Source: Fibrivirga algicola (GTDB taxonomy: Bacteria; Bacteroidota; Bacteroidia; Cytophagales; Spirosomataceae). Taken from it: a stretch of 64,000 nt of DNA. The stretch is taken from contig NZ_WAEL01000004.1 of assembly GCF_011742925.1 (NCBI RefSeq), positions 434,001 to 498,000 of the forward strand. Direction: 5' to 3'. The notes under the pieces were generated by a model. It did no database searches. It saw nothing but the letters and a program-made list of their open reading frames with translations, and was not told where the DNA came from. Shown here in pieces: positions 1 to 8,487 of the stretch; position 1 is the first letter of the stretch; every line of letters begins with the position of its first letter. The translations under genes were made by a program, and so were the position numbers.

Positions 1-580
1 ATTGCTGATTGCTGACAATCTTTTTATCTGTGATCTGCTCCCGGTGTTCGTCGATGAATGCTTTGAAAAGGCGTATCTCCTCAAGCTGCCGCTCAATCGA
101 ATGGGTAAGGGCGTAACTTTCCACGTATACGTCGTTGAAGTCGGTAACCAAGTACTCCATCAGTTTTATTCCGTGCCGTTTCAGCGCGTGCAGGTACAGA
201 TTCTGGTGATTGAACAAGTAACGGCCGGGCTGATAGGAGCTAGTCGTTTTTATGTCAACTGCTTTGTATTTACCGATTAGGTCAACGTACCCATAAAAAA
301 GTACATCATCAATCTGCCACTGACAGTAAACCTGGGTATCTACAATGGGACGAGGCAGTAACTTACGCATTTTTTGAAGAATGCTCGCGTCAAACTGTTC
401 CTCGCCAGTGCCTTTGATCAACGTCTCTTCAAACGAAATCCCCCGCTGTTGGGCTTGTGTTGTGGGTGAGGGCACCCGATTGATCGCATCAAGTACCTGC
501 TGCTCGGTGAGGTTGCCTCCGTTCAGGAAACGGGAAAAGGTATTTAATAACGTAGGATAAAACCGGTAGGTTGGCAGCAT
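1..580 (-). CDS. PD-(D/E)XK nuclease-like protein, C-terminus cut by window edge
   Basis: The minus-strand frame opens at an ATG at 580 and stays open for 193 codons to the left edge, so the C-terminus is missing. The visible protein has a possible PD-(D/E)XK core: Glu51, then Asp100 in GYVDLIG, then Asp109-Ile-Lys111 in AVDIKTT, followed by an aromatic helix resembling the QxxxY helix of Cas4/RecB-type nucleases. These spacings fit the restriction-endonuclease-like fold, so a DNA nuclease or phage-type exonuclease is likely. No helicase motif or Fe-S cysteine cluster is visible in this part. It lies downstream of the anti-sigma gene on the same strand, separated by 112 bp that hold a long hairpin. 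The family assignment is from motifs only and the substrate is unknown. Confidence 0.6.
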   Translation of the reverse strand, partial: MLPTYRFYPTLLNTFSRFLNGGNLTEQQVLDAINRVPSPTTQAQQRGISFEETLIKGTGEEQFDASILQKMRKLLPRPIVDTQVYCQWQIDDVLFYGYVDLIGKYKAVDIKTTSSYQPGRYLFNHQNLYLHALKRHGIKLMEYLVTDFNDVYVESYALTHSIERQLEEIRLFKAFIDEHREQITDKKIVSNQQ

Positions 581-584
581 AAAA

Positions 585-680
585 GTTTCAGGTTTCAAGT
601 AACAGGCTTCAGGTGCTATGCTGATCAACCAAATAGGTAAATAGCATAGTACCTGAAGCCTGTTACTTGAAACCTGAAAC
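585..680. repeat. 38-bp near-perfect inverted repeat (long hairpin)
   Basis: The left arm 585-622 and the right arm 643-680 are reverse complements over 38 bp with one mismatch, around a 20-nt loop. The structure fills the gap between the anti-sigma gene and the nuclease-like gene. The arms are built from variants of the words TTTCAGG, TTTCAAG and CTTCAGG. There is no U-tract, so it is not a textbook intrinsic terminator, although a transcript would form a very stable hairpin. Confidence 0.85.
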
Positions 681-692
681 CAGCTTACAAAG

Positions 693-1517
693 TTACCCGA
701 CCTTACCCAGTGCCACCAGGGCCGTGAGGGTAGGCACCGGGCTGCCCCCTGATTTTTCAACGGTGATCGCGAACGTATCGGCTGACTGAATAGGACGATT
801 GGTCTGCTGGAGCGAGTACCGCTCTATCCGGTTCTGAAACACACCAGCATCTACTGGTTTTCCATCTACCAAAGCCCAAAGCTGATATTGCTTATCGGCC
901 GGCAGGTCAGGTAAACGCTCTACTTCCAGGGTCACCTGCTTTTTCTGACGATCCCAGTATACAATTACATCGGCAGGATCACCGTCTGGTTGAGCTGCTG
1001 CCAGCCGTATTGTTTTAACATCCGGTTGCCGCAACAGCGCCAGCAGTTGCGTATCGCGATTCTGCTGCTGACGTAAGAGCCCCATTTCAGCTTGTAGCTG
1101 TACGTTTGTCTGAGCCATCTGGTCGGCAAACGCTCGTTTTTGCTGTAGTTGATTTATCAGGAAGTAAGCAAAGGCAATCAGCACCAGGCCAACCGCTGCT
1201 GCTGCAACCCACGCAATCTGAAACACGGGGCGCTCTCGCTGAAGGGGAATCACTTTCGTCTCTTCGGCCGAGACAGCGGGCAGTTCCTGATCGGCAAATG
1301 TCAGCCGCTGCCGGATTTTCTCCTGCAAACTAGCCGGGGGGGCTACGCTGTGCATAAGCGCATAGTTTTCCAGCGCCAGGGTCAACCGATCGAGTTCTTG
1401 ACGGAGCTCGGGATAAATCGCCGACAGACACTCCACCTCACGCCGTTCCTGATCACTGACGGCACCTAATGCGTAGGATTCCAGGATACCGGAGGTTACG
1501 TAGTCGGGAATATTCAT
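693..1517 (-). CDS. Anti-sigma factor, RskA-like
   Basis: The 274-residue protein has three parts: a cytoplasmic N-terminal region (about 1-95) resembling anti-sigma domains but without an obvious zinc HxxxCxxC motif; one membrane segment at about 102-124; and a periplasmic part that begins with a Gln-rich helix (125-155) and ends in an RskA-type C-terminal domain (about 165-274; motif QLWALVDGKPVDAGVF). By family knowledge it would bind and inhibit the sigma factor encoded immediately upstream and release it on an envelope signal. Its ATG overlaps the sigma stop codon as ATGA, which suggests translational coupling. The regulon and signal cannot be read from this window. Confidence 0.85.
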   Translation of the reverse strand: MNIPDYVTSGILESYALGAVSDQERREVECLSAIYPELRQELDRLTLALENYALMHSVAPPASLQEKIRQRLTFADQELPAVSAEETKVIPLQRERPVFQIAWVAAAAVGLVLIAFAYFLINQLQQKRAFADQMAQTNVQLQAEMGLLRQQQNRDTQLLALLRQPDVKTIRLAAAQPDGDPADVIVYWDRQKKQVTLEVERLPDLPADKQYQLWALVDGKPVDAGVFQNRIERYSLQQTNRPIQSADTFAITVEKSGGSPVPTLTALVALGKVG

Positions 1518-1996
1518 TGGCTAAATAAAAATTTAAGTTCTTGTAGAACAGTGCGTAGTCGATTAAGTAGTGAATGTTCAGTTTCCTGTCCAGACTCAGC
1601 TAATTGAGAGACAGATTCTCCCCGAAAATAAACTGCATTGATTAAAGTACGTTGTTCTTCTGTAATTGGATTGTCGATCACTTCGTAATCGATCGTAGAG
1701 ACATCAGCTGTTGGTTCCCTCCTTGCCAGCGTAGCGGCTATCTCTGCCCGGGCACGATTCAACAACCAGGTCAACAGCCTTGTTTTTCGCGGATTAAACT
1801 GGTCAAATTCAGTCCAGGCTTTCACAAACACGTCTTCTACAACCTGAGTGGCTGCTGGTTCACCCAACGACGTAAGAATAACCCCGTAGAGTACATGAGC
1901 GTACTGATCGTATAACCATTGAAAGGCCACTTCGTCGCGCCTACTCAGCTTACGGAGCAATAAATCTTCTGGTACCAGAAATGCCTGAGTCTTCAC
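1514..1996 (-). CDS. ECF-type RNA polymerase sigma factor
   Basis: This 160-residue protein has a sigma-70 region 2 (about 12-95; motifs FQWLYDQYAHVLY and VVEDVFVKAW) and a shorter, more divergent region 4 helix-turn-helix (about 110-157). That is the two-domain layout of ECF sigma factors. It would direct RNA polymerase to stress or envelope promoters when its anti-sigma partner lets go. The gene is the first of a two-gene unit with the anti-sigma gene (4-bp overlap). A perfect TAnnTTTG -7 box lies at 2016-2023, only 20 bp before the ATG. The region 4 sequence is weak, so target specificity is unclear. Confidence 0.88.
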   Translation of the reverse strand: MKTQAFLVPEDLLLRKLSRRDEVAFQWLYDQYAHVLYGVILTSLGEPAATQVVEDVFVKAWTEFDQFNPRKTRLLTWLLNRARAEIAATLARREPTADVSTIDYEVIDNPITEEQRTLINAVYFRGESVSQLAESGQETEHSLLNRLRTVLQELKFLFSQ

Positions 1997-2015
1997 GATA
2001 CGTGGGTATGGTGGT

Positions 2016-2023
2016 CAAATATA
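2016..2023 (-). promoter_or_regulatory. -7 promoter element of the sigma/anti-sigma unit
   Basis: On the minus strand this reads TATATTTG, a perfect match to the Bacteroidota TAnnTTTG box, and it would start transcription roughly 13 nt before the sigma ATG. No convincing -33 box is visible at 19-21 bp, so the promoter may be weak or depend on another sigma factor. Confidence 0.5.
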
Positions 2024-2050
2024 GCCAAATGAACGAATTCTTGGGGTTGA

Positions 2051-3454
2051 TTAGCGTAGGTCATCGGCTTTAATGGTACGAACCCACATTTCTTTTCCGC
2101 TGACGTCATAGGCTCGAATCGTTAGCAAACGGGCACTGATGGGGCCACTCAGCTCCATTGTGGCAAAATTGCGTTCGGTTAGCAGGGTTCCGGCAACAAC
2201 GGTTGGCTGAGCCAATTCAGAGGCGGTTGGTTTCGCAGGCCCGGAGGTCAGTGGCGAGATAGTGATGTCGTAGAGGGGATACGTACCTGGTCGTGCCAAC
2301 TTGTGGATAATACTATGGTGACGGTCACCAGTAATGAACAGTACACCCGGAACCTGCGCTTCGGCCAGTCTGGTAAGCAATTGGGTACGTTCAGCACTGT
2401 AGTTAGCATAGTTTTCATGAATAGCAGCCGGGTTAATGATCTGCCCACCCGTGACCACAAACTTAAACGTAGCCTTGCTGAACCGAAGAGCATCGATCAG
2501 CCACTCAAGTTGCCGGTTACCGAAATAGGGCTTAGCCGCCCCAGTGACTCCCCCGTCGGGCTGGGCATTTGGTGCCCGGAAAGTGCGGTCATCAAGCATA
2601 AAAAACTGGCAATCGCCCCACGTAAATGTACCGGCACACCCTTCGTCAAACGCAAAATTGGGATTCGCCCAGAAGAGTTTAAAGGCTTCAAGCGTGACCG
2701 GTTTCATCCAGAAACTTCGATCCGAATCATCGGGGCCGTAATCGTGATCGTCCCAGATGGCGTAGTTGTGTGTGCTGGCAAGCAGGGGCTGCATCTCGGG
2801 CAGTGAACGGGTGTGCGTATACCGCTTCATCACACCTGTTCGCGAATTCCAGTCTACTTCGCGGGTATAGGTGTTATCGCCGGTCCAAAGCATAAAGTCA
2901 GGCTTTCGGGCGCTGATGCTGGTAAAGATGCCATATTTATCGCCGTATGGGGTTCCAGGCCGGTCGTAGGGAGGTTCATTCACATATGTGCAGCTGCCAA
3001 CGGCAAACGTAAAATTGGGCGGGTCGGAGCGAAATTGCCAGAGCGGTTGTGTCTTAAACGTAGTTGGGTAGGGCCGCTTTATCTCCTTTCCGTTCACCAG
3101 GACAGTATAGTCATATTGCTTCCCCGGCTCCAGGTCATCGGCCACAAGGTGAGCGGTTAAAAATGTAGCTGCCGTGGTGCCTACCTCTGCCGTCACCTTG
3201 GCGGGGGTTTTTGTTCCGCGCTCAGCGTACCTGATCTGAACCCGGGCAGGCTGTCTAGTTTGTACCCATAGCATTACCTCCCGCATATCGGCATACCCCA
3301 GCATTGGTCCCGATTGAATCAGTGAACCGACCTGCTTCGTAGTAGTACGATCGGATCGCTTAGCAGAGACCCGTAGTGGCTGTGCACAAAGGGTTTGCAC
3401 ACTAAATAAACTAAAAAGTAACCAGCTACTGGCATTAAGCATGAGACGATTCAC
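2051..3454 (-). CDS. PhoD-family alkaline phosphatase/phosphodiesterase
   Basis: The 467-residue secreted metallophosphatase has an N-terminal signal peptide ending near ALCAQ (about residue 25), a Fn3-like PhoD N-terminal domain (about 45-140) and a metallophosphoesterase domain with the PhoD motifs AVGSC, WTGDNTY, NYAIWDDHDYGPDDSD and GDRHHS. These supply metal ligands of the calcium/iron-dependent PhoD active site, which cleaves phosphate mono- or diesters in the periplasm or outside the cell. The start given is a GTG (3454). An ATG four codons later (3442) is possible, but the first keeps the positively charged Arg of the signal peptide. It is transcribed on its own, and no Pho regulator gene is near. 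Confidence 0.92.
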   Translation of the reverse strand: MNRLMLNASSWLLFSLFSVQTLCAQPLRVSAKRSDRTTTKQVGSLIQSGPMLGYADMREVMLWVQTRQPARVQIRYAERGTKTPAKVTAEVGTTAATFLTAHLVADDLEPGKQYDYTVLVNGKEIKRPYPTTFKTQPLWQFRSDPPNFTFAVGSCTYVNEPPYDRPGTPYGDKYGIFTSISARKPDFMLWTGDNTYTREVDWNSRTGVMKRYTHTRSLPEMQPLLASTHNYAIWDDHDYGPDDSDRSFWMKPVTLEAFKLFWANPNFAFDEGCAGTFTWGDCQFFMLDDRTFRAPNAQPDGGVTGAAKPYFGNRQLEWLIDALRFSKATFKFVVTGGQIINPAAIHENYANYSAERTQLLTRLAEAQVPGVLFITGDRHHSIIHKLARPGTYPLYDITISPLTSGPAKPTASELAQPTVVAGTLLTERNFATMELSGPISARLLTIRAYDVSGKEMWVRTIKADDLR

Positions 3455-3596
3455 CTTTGTTGACGGGCTAAAATAAAGGATTAGGCAATTGTCACCGATA
3501 ATAACTGAAATGTAAGTCAGTTTTTTTTCTTCCTAGTGAGGCAGCGCTCGCCGGCGCCGTGTGTTCAGGTAGAACAAACCCCATAGCCACCGCACC

Positions 3597-3627
3597 TTGG
3601 CCCTCCGTCGATCAAATTGTATATTTG
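3597..3627 (+). promoter_or_regulatory. Promoter of lysA
   Basis: A TTGG -33 box at 3597-3600 and a TATATTTG -7 box at 3620-3627 are separated by 19 bp, as in the Bacteroidota housekeeping consensus. Transcription would start about 3634. This places the upstream in-frame TTG (3617) inside the promoter and supports the ATG at 3647 as the true lysA start. Confidence 0.7.
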
Positions 3628-3646
3628 CGATCTCTTTTGCCTGACT

Positions 3647-4891
3647 ATGCACGCTCCTTATCAGATACAAGGCCTCGATACACTGACTATCGCTCAGCAA
3701 TTTGGCCTGCCCCTTTATTTATACGATGCTGACCGGATCATCCGGCAGATCGACACGTTTCGTTCCTCGTTCACAGGGGTCAATCTGAAAATAAAATATG
3801 CCGCAAAATCCCTCACTAATCTGTCGATCCTAAAGCTGATGCGCACGCAGGGCGTAGACGTCGATGTAGTGTCGGTCAATGAAGCGCGACTGGCCATGCT
3901 GGCGGGTTATACGCCACAACAGATTATGTACACGCCCAGCGGCAATGCCTGGTCTGAAATTCAGGAAGCCATTTCGCTTGGGCTGCGACTGAATGTCGAC
4001 AGCCTGCCGTTGCTCGAACAGGTTGGCCAGAACTACGGGGCCAGTGTGCCCGTTTGCCTGCGCATCAACCCAAGCGTAGCCGATGGTGGTAACTTTAAAA
4101 TACAGACGGGGCACGCCAACTCGAAGTTCGGTATTCCTAATGACTACCGGGACCGTATTGCCGCTGTGGTGGCTCAATATGATATGGTCGTTATTGGCCT
4201 GCATATTCATACCGGATCGGACTTTAAAGATGCAGGTACGTTCCTGAAGGGGGCTTCGGTGCTGTTTGATATGGCCGCCGACTACCCCGATCTTCAGTTC
4301 ATTGATTTTGGCAGCGGTTTTAAAGTGGCCTACCGGGAAGGTGACATCGTGACTGACCTTGCCGATTTGGGGACCAGGGTATCGGCGGCCTTTCAGGCTT
4401 TTTGCCAGCGCTACGGCCGCGAACTGGAACTGTGGTTCGAACCGGGCAAATACCTGGTGAGCGAAGCCGGCCATCTATTAACGCAAGTGAACATAGTGAA
4501 GCAGCATCCAACCCGCCGCTTCGTGCAGGTCGATTCGGGTCTGAACCACCTGATTCGTCCGATGATGTATGACGCCTGGCATGATATTGTCAACGTGTCA
4601 AATCCAGATGGCGAGCCTACTCTATACGACGTAGTGGGCTACATTTGCGAAACTGACACATTTGCCACAGACCGCCTGTTACCCGAGGTACGTACCGGTG
4701 ATGTACTATCGTTTGAAAATGCCGGCGCCTACGGATTCAGTATGGCTTCAACGTATAACCTCCGCGAACGGCCGGCTGAAGTAATGGTCTATGAAGGCCA
4801 GGCACACCTGATTCGCCAGCGTGACACCTTCGAGGATCTGACACGGGGCATGGTGGATATTGATGTATTTACAACTGTTGAAACAATTTAA
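3647..4891 (+). CDS. lysA: Diaminopimelate decarboxylase
   Basis: The 414-residue fold-type III PLP enzyme decarboxylates meso-diaminopimelate to L-lysine, the last step of lysine synthesis. The PLP-binding lysine lies in the KYAAKS motif near residue 52. The barrel motifs HIHTGSDF and FGSGF, the substrate-binding EPGKYLV stretch, and the C-terminal GYICETDTF motif carrying the catalytic cysteine of the partner subunit are all present. The usual CESxD form is slightly changed to CETD. The ATG at 3647 was chosen over an upstream TTG because that codon overlaps the -7 box. The gene stands alone, 99 bp before yebC. Confidence 0.95.
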   Translation: MHAPYQIQGLDTLTIAQQFGLPLYLYDADRIIRQIDTFRSSFTGVNLKIKYAAKSLTNLSILKLMRTQGVDVDVVSVNEARLAMLAGYTPQQIMYTPSGNAWSEIQEAISLGLRLNVDSLPLLEQVGQNYGASVPVCLRINPSVADGGNFKIQTGHANSKFGIPNDYRDRIAAVVAQYDMVVIGLHIHTGSDFKDAGTFLKGASVLFDMAADYPDLQFIDFGSGFKVAYREGDIVTDLADLGTRVSAAFQAFCQRYGRELELWFEPGKYLVSEAGHLLTQVNIVKQHPTRRFVQVDSGLNHLIRPMMYDAWHDIVNVSNPDGEPTLYDVVGYICETDTFATDRLLPEVRTGDVLSFENAGAYGFSMASTYNLRERPAEVMVYEGQAHLIRQRDTFEDLTRGMVDIDVFTTVETI

Positions 4892-4990
4892 AAAGGGTTT
4901 GAAGTTTGTCTTTCGAGGTCTGCAGTTGCTTCGCTCTTAGCAGCACAACCACAACCCTAAAAATACAGGCAACAAACTATTCCTAAAAAA

Positions 4991-5704
4991 ATGGGACGCG
5001 CATTTGAATACCGGAAAGCCCGAAAAATGAAACGGTGGGGGCAAATGGCCAAAACCTTCACCCGTATTGGTAAAGACATTGTTATTGCTGTAAAAGCAGG
5101 TGGTCCAGACCCCGATACCAACGGACGTCTGCGGGCCATCATTCAAAATGCCAAGGCCGCCAACATGCCCAAAGAGAATGTGGAGCGGGCTATCAAAAAG
5201 GCATCATCGAAAGAGCAGGAAGACTACAAGGAGATCGTATACGAAGGCTATGCCCCTCATGGCGTGGGTCTGGTCATTGAGACGGCCACCGATAACCTGA
5301 ACCGTACTGTAGCCAACATCCGCAGCTACCTCAACAAACTGGGCGGTAGCCTAGGCACGCAGGGTATGCTCGACTTTATGTTTACCCGGAAATCGGTGTT
5401 CCGCATTGCGGCCGAGGGTATAGATATGGAGGAACTGGAGCTGGAACTGATTGACCTGGGTGCCGACGAACTGGAGTTGGACGAAGAAACGAATCAGATT
5501 GTCATTTACGGCGATTTCACAGCCTTCGGGGCCCTTCAAAAATACCTGGAAGAAAAAGGGTATGAACTGAAAGGGGCTGAATTCGAACGAATTCCAACCG
5601 ACTACAAAGAACTGACCGACGAGCAGGTTGCCGATGTAGAGAAACTCATTGAGCGGATCGAAGAAGACGACGATGTGCAAATGGTTTATCACAACATGCG
5701 GTAA
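4991..5704 (+). CDS. YebC/PmpR-family protein
   Basis: This 237-residue YebC/TACO1-like protein shows the family hallmarks: an N-terminal MGRAFEYRKARKMKRW segment, the AVKAGGPDPDTN loop, KAANMPKENVERAIKKA, and an acidic C-terminal domain ending in DDDVQMVYHNM. Members act as transcription regulators and, in more recent work, help ribosomes through proline-rich stretches. Which role dominates here is unknown. It has typical length and is followed by a strong intrinsic terminator, so it ends a transcript that may start at lysA or in the 99-bp gap. Confidence 0.95.
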   Translation: MGRAFEYRKARKMKRWGQMAKTFTRIGKDIVIAVKAGGPDPDTNGRLRAIIQNAKAANMPKENVERAIKKASSKEQEDYKEIVYEGYAPHGVGLVIETATDNLNRTVANIRSYLNKLGGSLGTQGMLDFMFTRKSVFRIAAEGIDMEELELELIDLGADELELDEETNQIVIYGDFTAFGALQKYLEEKGYELKGAEFERIPTDYKELTDEQVADVEKLIERIEEDDDVQMVYHNMR

Positions 5705-5723
5705 GCCATTCGCAGTTTTTGGC

Positions 5724-5780
5724 TGGCTGATGAACGTACCTGGATGTGTAGGGCCAGGTACGTTCATCAGCCATTTTTTT
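5724..5780 (+). terminator. Intrinsic terminator of the yebC-family gene
   Basis: Perfect 20-bp arms (5724-5743 and 5754-5773) enclose a 10-nt loop, and the right arm is followed directly by a run of seven T. Both arms contain the over-represented GGTACGT word. Confidence 0.9.
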
Positions 5781-5891
5781 GTCTGCCTGTTAAACGTTCC
5801 CGCTGGTTGTATACATCAATTAATTAAACGGTAACTGTGACGAATTACCTACTTTCGTATATTGTTGGTTGATCTACTCGACCAGCTAACC

Positions 5892-6611
5892 GTGCTCACG
5901 ATTACCCTCAAATTAGCCTCTGACCTATCACCTAACGAGGTCATGGGCTTGTACGATCTGGCCCGCCAAACCGGATTTCCACTGGAAAGCGGGTACCTGG
6001 AGCGTGCGCATTTTGAGCACAATCCAACGCTCGTGCTGGCACATCAAGGTCAACAGCTGGTTGGTTTTCAGTCATACAATACCTATCGGATAAAAACACC
6101 TTTTTTCCGTAAATCTGTACCGTTCATCTACGGCGGACTAGCCTTTCAGGACAATTCTGTAGCTGGCCGTGGGCTAGGCTATCGACTAAGTCGCTTTTAC
6201 ATGCAGCATACGATTGGCAGGTTCTTCTTTCTCCGTAAGTATGCTTTTGCCATCCGCACACCAACGCCCAGGCTCATTCAGATTTTGGCAGTACAGCACC
6301 AGCTAGTGCATTATAAAAATGACTTGCTGACACCCGACGTGCTGCAATTTGCCCAGCAGTTTGTTCGCACGGTTCGCCGGTTTCAAGAGCCGGTAGACAA
6401 TCAGCTGGTGGTGCATTGCAATCCTATTCGCGCCGATATCAGCAGTCAGTGGCCAACCCTATTTAAAGCCACGGATGAGTATTACAATGAGCTGGTTTAC
6501 GAGGCGGGCCTGGTTAGGGTTGAGGGTGAAAAGCGGTTCATCACGGGCAAATACCTTTTGGTGCTCGGTCACTCATCGATCCGGCAATTGCTACGCTCCT
6601 TTACCGCGTAA
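5892..6611 (+). CDS. GNAT-like acyltransferase, function unknown
   Basis: The protein is about 239 residues. Its middle (QLVGFQSYNTYRI, then FIYGGLAFQDNSVAGRGLGYRLSRFYM) resembles beta-strand 4 and the acyl-CoA-binding R/Q-x-x-G-x-G/A loop of GNAT acetyltransferases, here AGRGLG. The C-terminal 120 residues match nothing I recognise. The start is uncertain: TTG codons at 5862 and 5865 fall beside a -7-like TACTTTCG (5850-5857), so I prefer the GTG at 5892. It precedes tsaE by 110 bp on the same strand. Substrate unknown; an alternative is a lineage-specific protein only distantly related to GNAT. Confidence 0.6.
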   Translation: MLTITLKLASDLSPNEVMGLYDLARQTGFPLESGYLERAHFEHNPTLVLAHQGQQLVGFQSYNTYRIKTPFFRKSVPFIYGGLAFQDNSVAGRGLGYRLSRFYMQHTIGRFFFLRKYAFAIRTPTPRLIQILAVQHQLVHYKNDLLTPDVLQFAQQFVRTVRRFQEPVDNQLVVHCNPIRADISSQWPTLFKATDEYYNELVYEAGLVRVEGEKRFITGKYLLVLGHSSIRQLLRSFTA

Positions 6612-6700
6612 CATCGCCGGGCTGACCGACCGGTACATAAGCAGTTGCCAGCCTGCCGTCAAATACGGAGCCTCTCTGCTTAGCTGCCCAGCGATTTTTG

Positions 6701-6708
6701 TATCTTTA
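6701..6708 (+). promoter_or_regulatory. -7 element before tsaE
   Basis: TATCTTTA matches TAnnTTTG at all but the last position and sits 14 nt before the tsaE ATG. The same octamer occurs before the AddB-like gene (60021-60028). No clear -33 box was found. Confidence 0.45.
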
Positions 6709-6721
6709 CGGGCCAACGACA

Positions 6722-7147
6722 ATGCCTGTGACAAAGACCTTTGCTCAACTCGACGAACTGAATACCGTAGCTCAAGAACTCATTGAGGAAGCAGCGAATC
6801 AACACGTATGGCTCTTCGAAGGCGAGATGGGCGTAGGGAAAACGACATTAATTAAAGCGCTTTGCCGGGCTGTTGGCGTGGTCAGCGTGGTACAAAGTCC
6901 CACATATGGGCTGGTTAATGAGTACACTACCCGCGCCGGAGAATCGGTTTATCACTTTGACTGCTATCGCCTCCGGAACGAAGCTGAAGCGATGGACATT
7001 GGCCTGGAAGAGTACCTCGATTCGGGCAGCTATTGCTTCGTCGAGTGGCCCGAACGCATCGAATCACTTTGGCCCACGCACTATTACCACATCAGCTTAT
7101 CCTCTGATCCTGCCGGCATTCGTACGGTAACAACCCAACTTAAGTAG
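6722..7147 (+). CDS. tsaE: tRNA threonylcarbamoyladenosine synthesis ATPase TsaE
   Basis: The 141-residue P-loop ATPase is the subunit that works with TsaB and TsaD to install t6A37 on ANN-decoding tRNAs. It has Walker A GEMGVGKTT (about 34-42), the SPTYGLVNEY switch region, HFDCYRL, and the family end motif CFVEWPERIESLWP. An upstream TTG (6698) overlaps a -7 box, so the ATG at 6722 is used. Alanine dehydrogenase follows after 16 bp, so the two are probably co-transcribed, a common pairing in this phylum. Confidence 0.95.
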   Translation: MPVTKTFAQLDELNTVAQELIEEAANQHVWLFEGEMGVGKTTLIKALCRAVGVVSVVQSPTYGLVNEYTTRAGESVYHFDCYRLRNEAEAMDIGLEEYLDSGSYCFVEWPERIESLWPTHYYHISLSSDPAGIRTVTTQLK

Positions 7148-7163
7148 CAGTTGCCCACGTACT

Positions 7164-8378
7164 ATGACTGGTTTTGAAGAATTAGCCAAGCAAACAGCCC
7201 TTTACACAAAGGAGTCTCCCGCCACGGTAAGAACTACCCAGAGCAGTTTGCTGATTGGCCTGCCCAAAGAAGTATCGCTGCAGGAAAATCGCATTGCACT
7301 CACCCCCGAAGCCGTTGCTATTCTGGTTCGGAATGGTCATCAGGTTATTGTTGAAACCAATGCGGGCGTCGGAGCCAAATTCAGCGATTCAGATTATAGC
7401 GAGGCAGGCGCTCAGATCGCTTATTCGCCCAAAGAAGTATTCGAAGCCAACCTGATTCTGAAGATTGAACCATTGGTCGACGATGAGTTTCAGCATCTTA
7501 AAAATGGCACAACCGTTATTTCAGCGCTTAACCTACCGGCACGCGAACGGGCGTACTTCGAGAAACTAAACGCCAGTAACGTTACCGGTATCGGCTACGA
7601 ATACATTGAAGATCAAGCGGGCGGTATGCCCGTCATTCGGTCGATGAGTGAGATGGCAGGTAGTACTGTCATGCTGATCGCGGGCGAATACCTCAGCAGC
7701 AGTGCCAACGGTCGGGGTATCATTCTGGGCGGTATCACAGGGGTGCCTCCCACCAAAGTTGTGTTTCTGGGGGCGGGAACGGTAACCGAATACGCCACGC
7801 GCACGGCACTCGGTATGGGTGCCGATGTGAAGGTATTCGACAAAGACTTATATAAACTACAACGGTTCAAGTATGCCGTAGGTACATCGGTGTACACCTC
7901 TATTCTGGATTCAGATACCCTGACGGAGGCTATTGAACGGGCCGACGTGGTCATTGGTGCATTGCGGGGCGAAGATGGACATAGCCCGGTTGTAGTGACC
8001 GACACCATGGTCAGCCGCATGAAACCAAACTCGGTTATCATCGACGTGGCGATCGATCAGGGGGGAAATTTCGAAACTTCGCGAATGACATCACACAAGC
8101 ATCCCACGTATCGGGTGCATGATGTCATTCACTTCTGCGTCCCCAATATTGCTGCGCGCGTATCACATACCGCCAGCATAGCCCTCAGCAACATTTTTCT
8201 ACCCTTTTTACTACAGACGGGCACCAACGGTGGAATCGAAGCGATGATCTACGCCAACCGGTGGTTTATGAAAGGAGTATATTGCCACAAAGGCTCACTG
8301 ACAAACCTGTATATGGCCCGCAAATTCGGGATGCGCTTCAAAGACCTGGAACTGTTGCTTGGCGCATCGAGGTTTTGA
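7164..8378 (+). CDS. ald: Alanine dehydrogenase
   Basis: This 404-residue protein of the alanine dehydrogenase/PNT family interconverts L-alanine and pyruvate with NAD and ammonia. Residues about 30-165 form the N-terminal catalytic domain (GLPKEV...ENRIALTPEAV, then GYEYIED), and 170-330 the Rossmann domain with VFLGAGTVTEYATR. The late motif VPNIAARVSHTASIALSN is typical. A roughly 28-residue N-terminal extension precedes the conserved start, as often in Bacteroidota homologues. It follows tsaE by 16 bp. A transhydrogenase alpha subunit is less likely because no membrane subunit is encoded nearby. Confidence 0.9.
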   Translation: MTGFEELAKQTALYTKESPATVRTTQSSLLIGLPKEVSLQENRIALTPEAVAILVRNGHQVIVETNAGVGAKFSDSDYSEAGAQIAYSPKEVFEANLILKIEPLVDDEFQHLKNGTTVISALNLPARERAYFEKLNASNVTGIGYEYIEDQAGGMPVIRSMSEMAGSTVMLIAGEYLSSSANGRGIILGGITGVPPTKVVFLGAGTVTEYATRTALGMGADVKVFDKDLYKLQRFKYAVGTSVYTSILDSDTLTEAIERADVVIGALRGEDGHSPVVVTDTMVSRMKPNSVIIDVAIDQGGNFETSRMTSHKHPTYRVHDVIHFCVPNIAARVSHTASIALSNIFLPFLLQTGTNGGIEAMIYANRWFMKGVYCHKGSLTNLYMARKFGMRFKDLELLLGASRF

Positions 8379-8390
8379 ACGGTTTGTTCG

Positions 8391-8480
8391 TGGTTTGTCG
8401 TTTGTCATCTATAGTTGCGCTGCTAAATTACCAATCCGTAAACAGGCAACGTAACCATAAACCTCAAACGACAAACTACA
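8391..8480. repeat. Imperfect inverted repeat between ald and the next gene
   Basis: Two copies of a TTTGTCGTTTG-type word in opposite orientation (about 15 bp, one mismatch; near 8390-8406 and 8464-8480) flank about 55 nt. The interval includes GTTGCGCTGCTAA, a word close to one in the hairpin before the SDR gene at 18.9 kb. The right arm ends just before the likely TTG start at 8488. Confidence 0.5.
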
Positions 8481-8487
8481 TACAGCT

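Noticed and set aside
3830-4474. A 214-codon open frame on the minus strand opposite lysA.
   Set aside because: It lies wholly within a highly conserved enzyme gene on the other strand and shows no domain.
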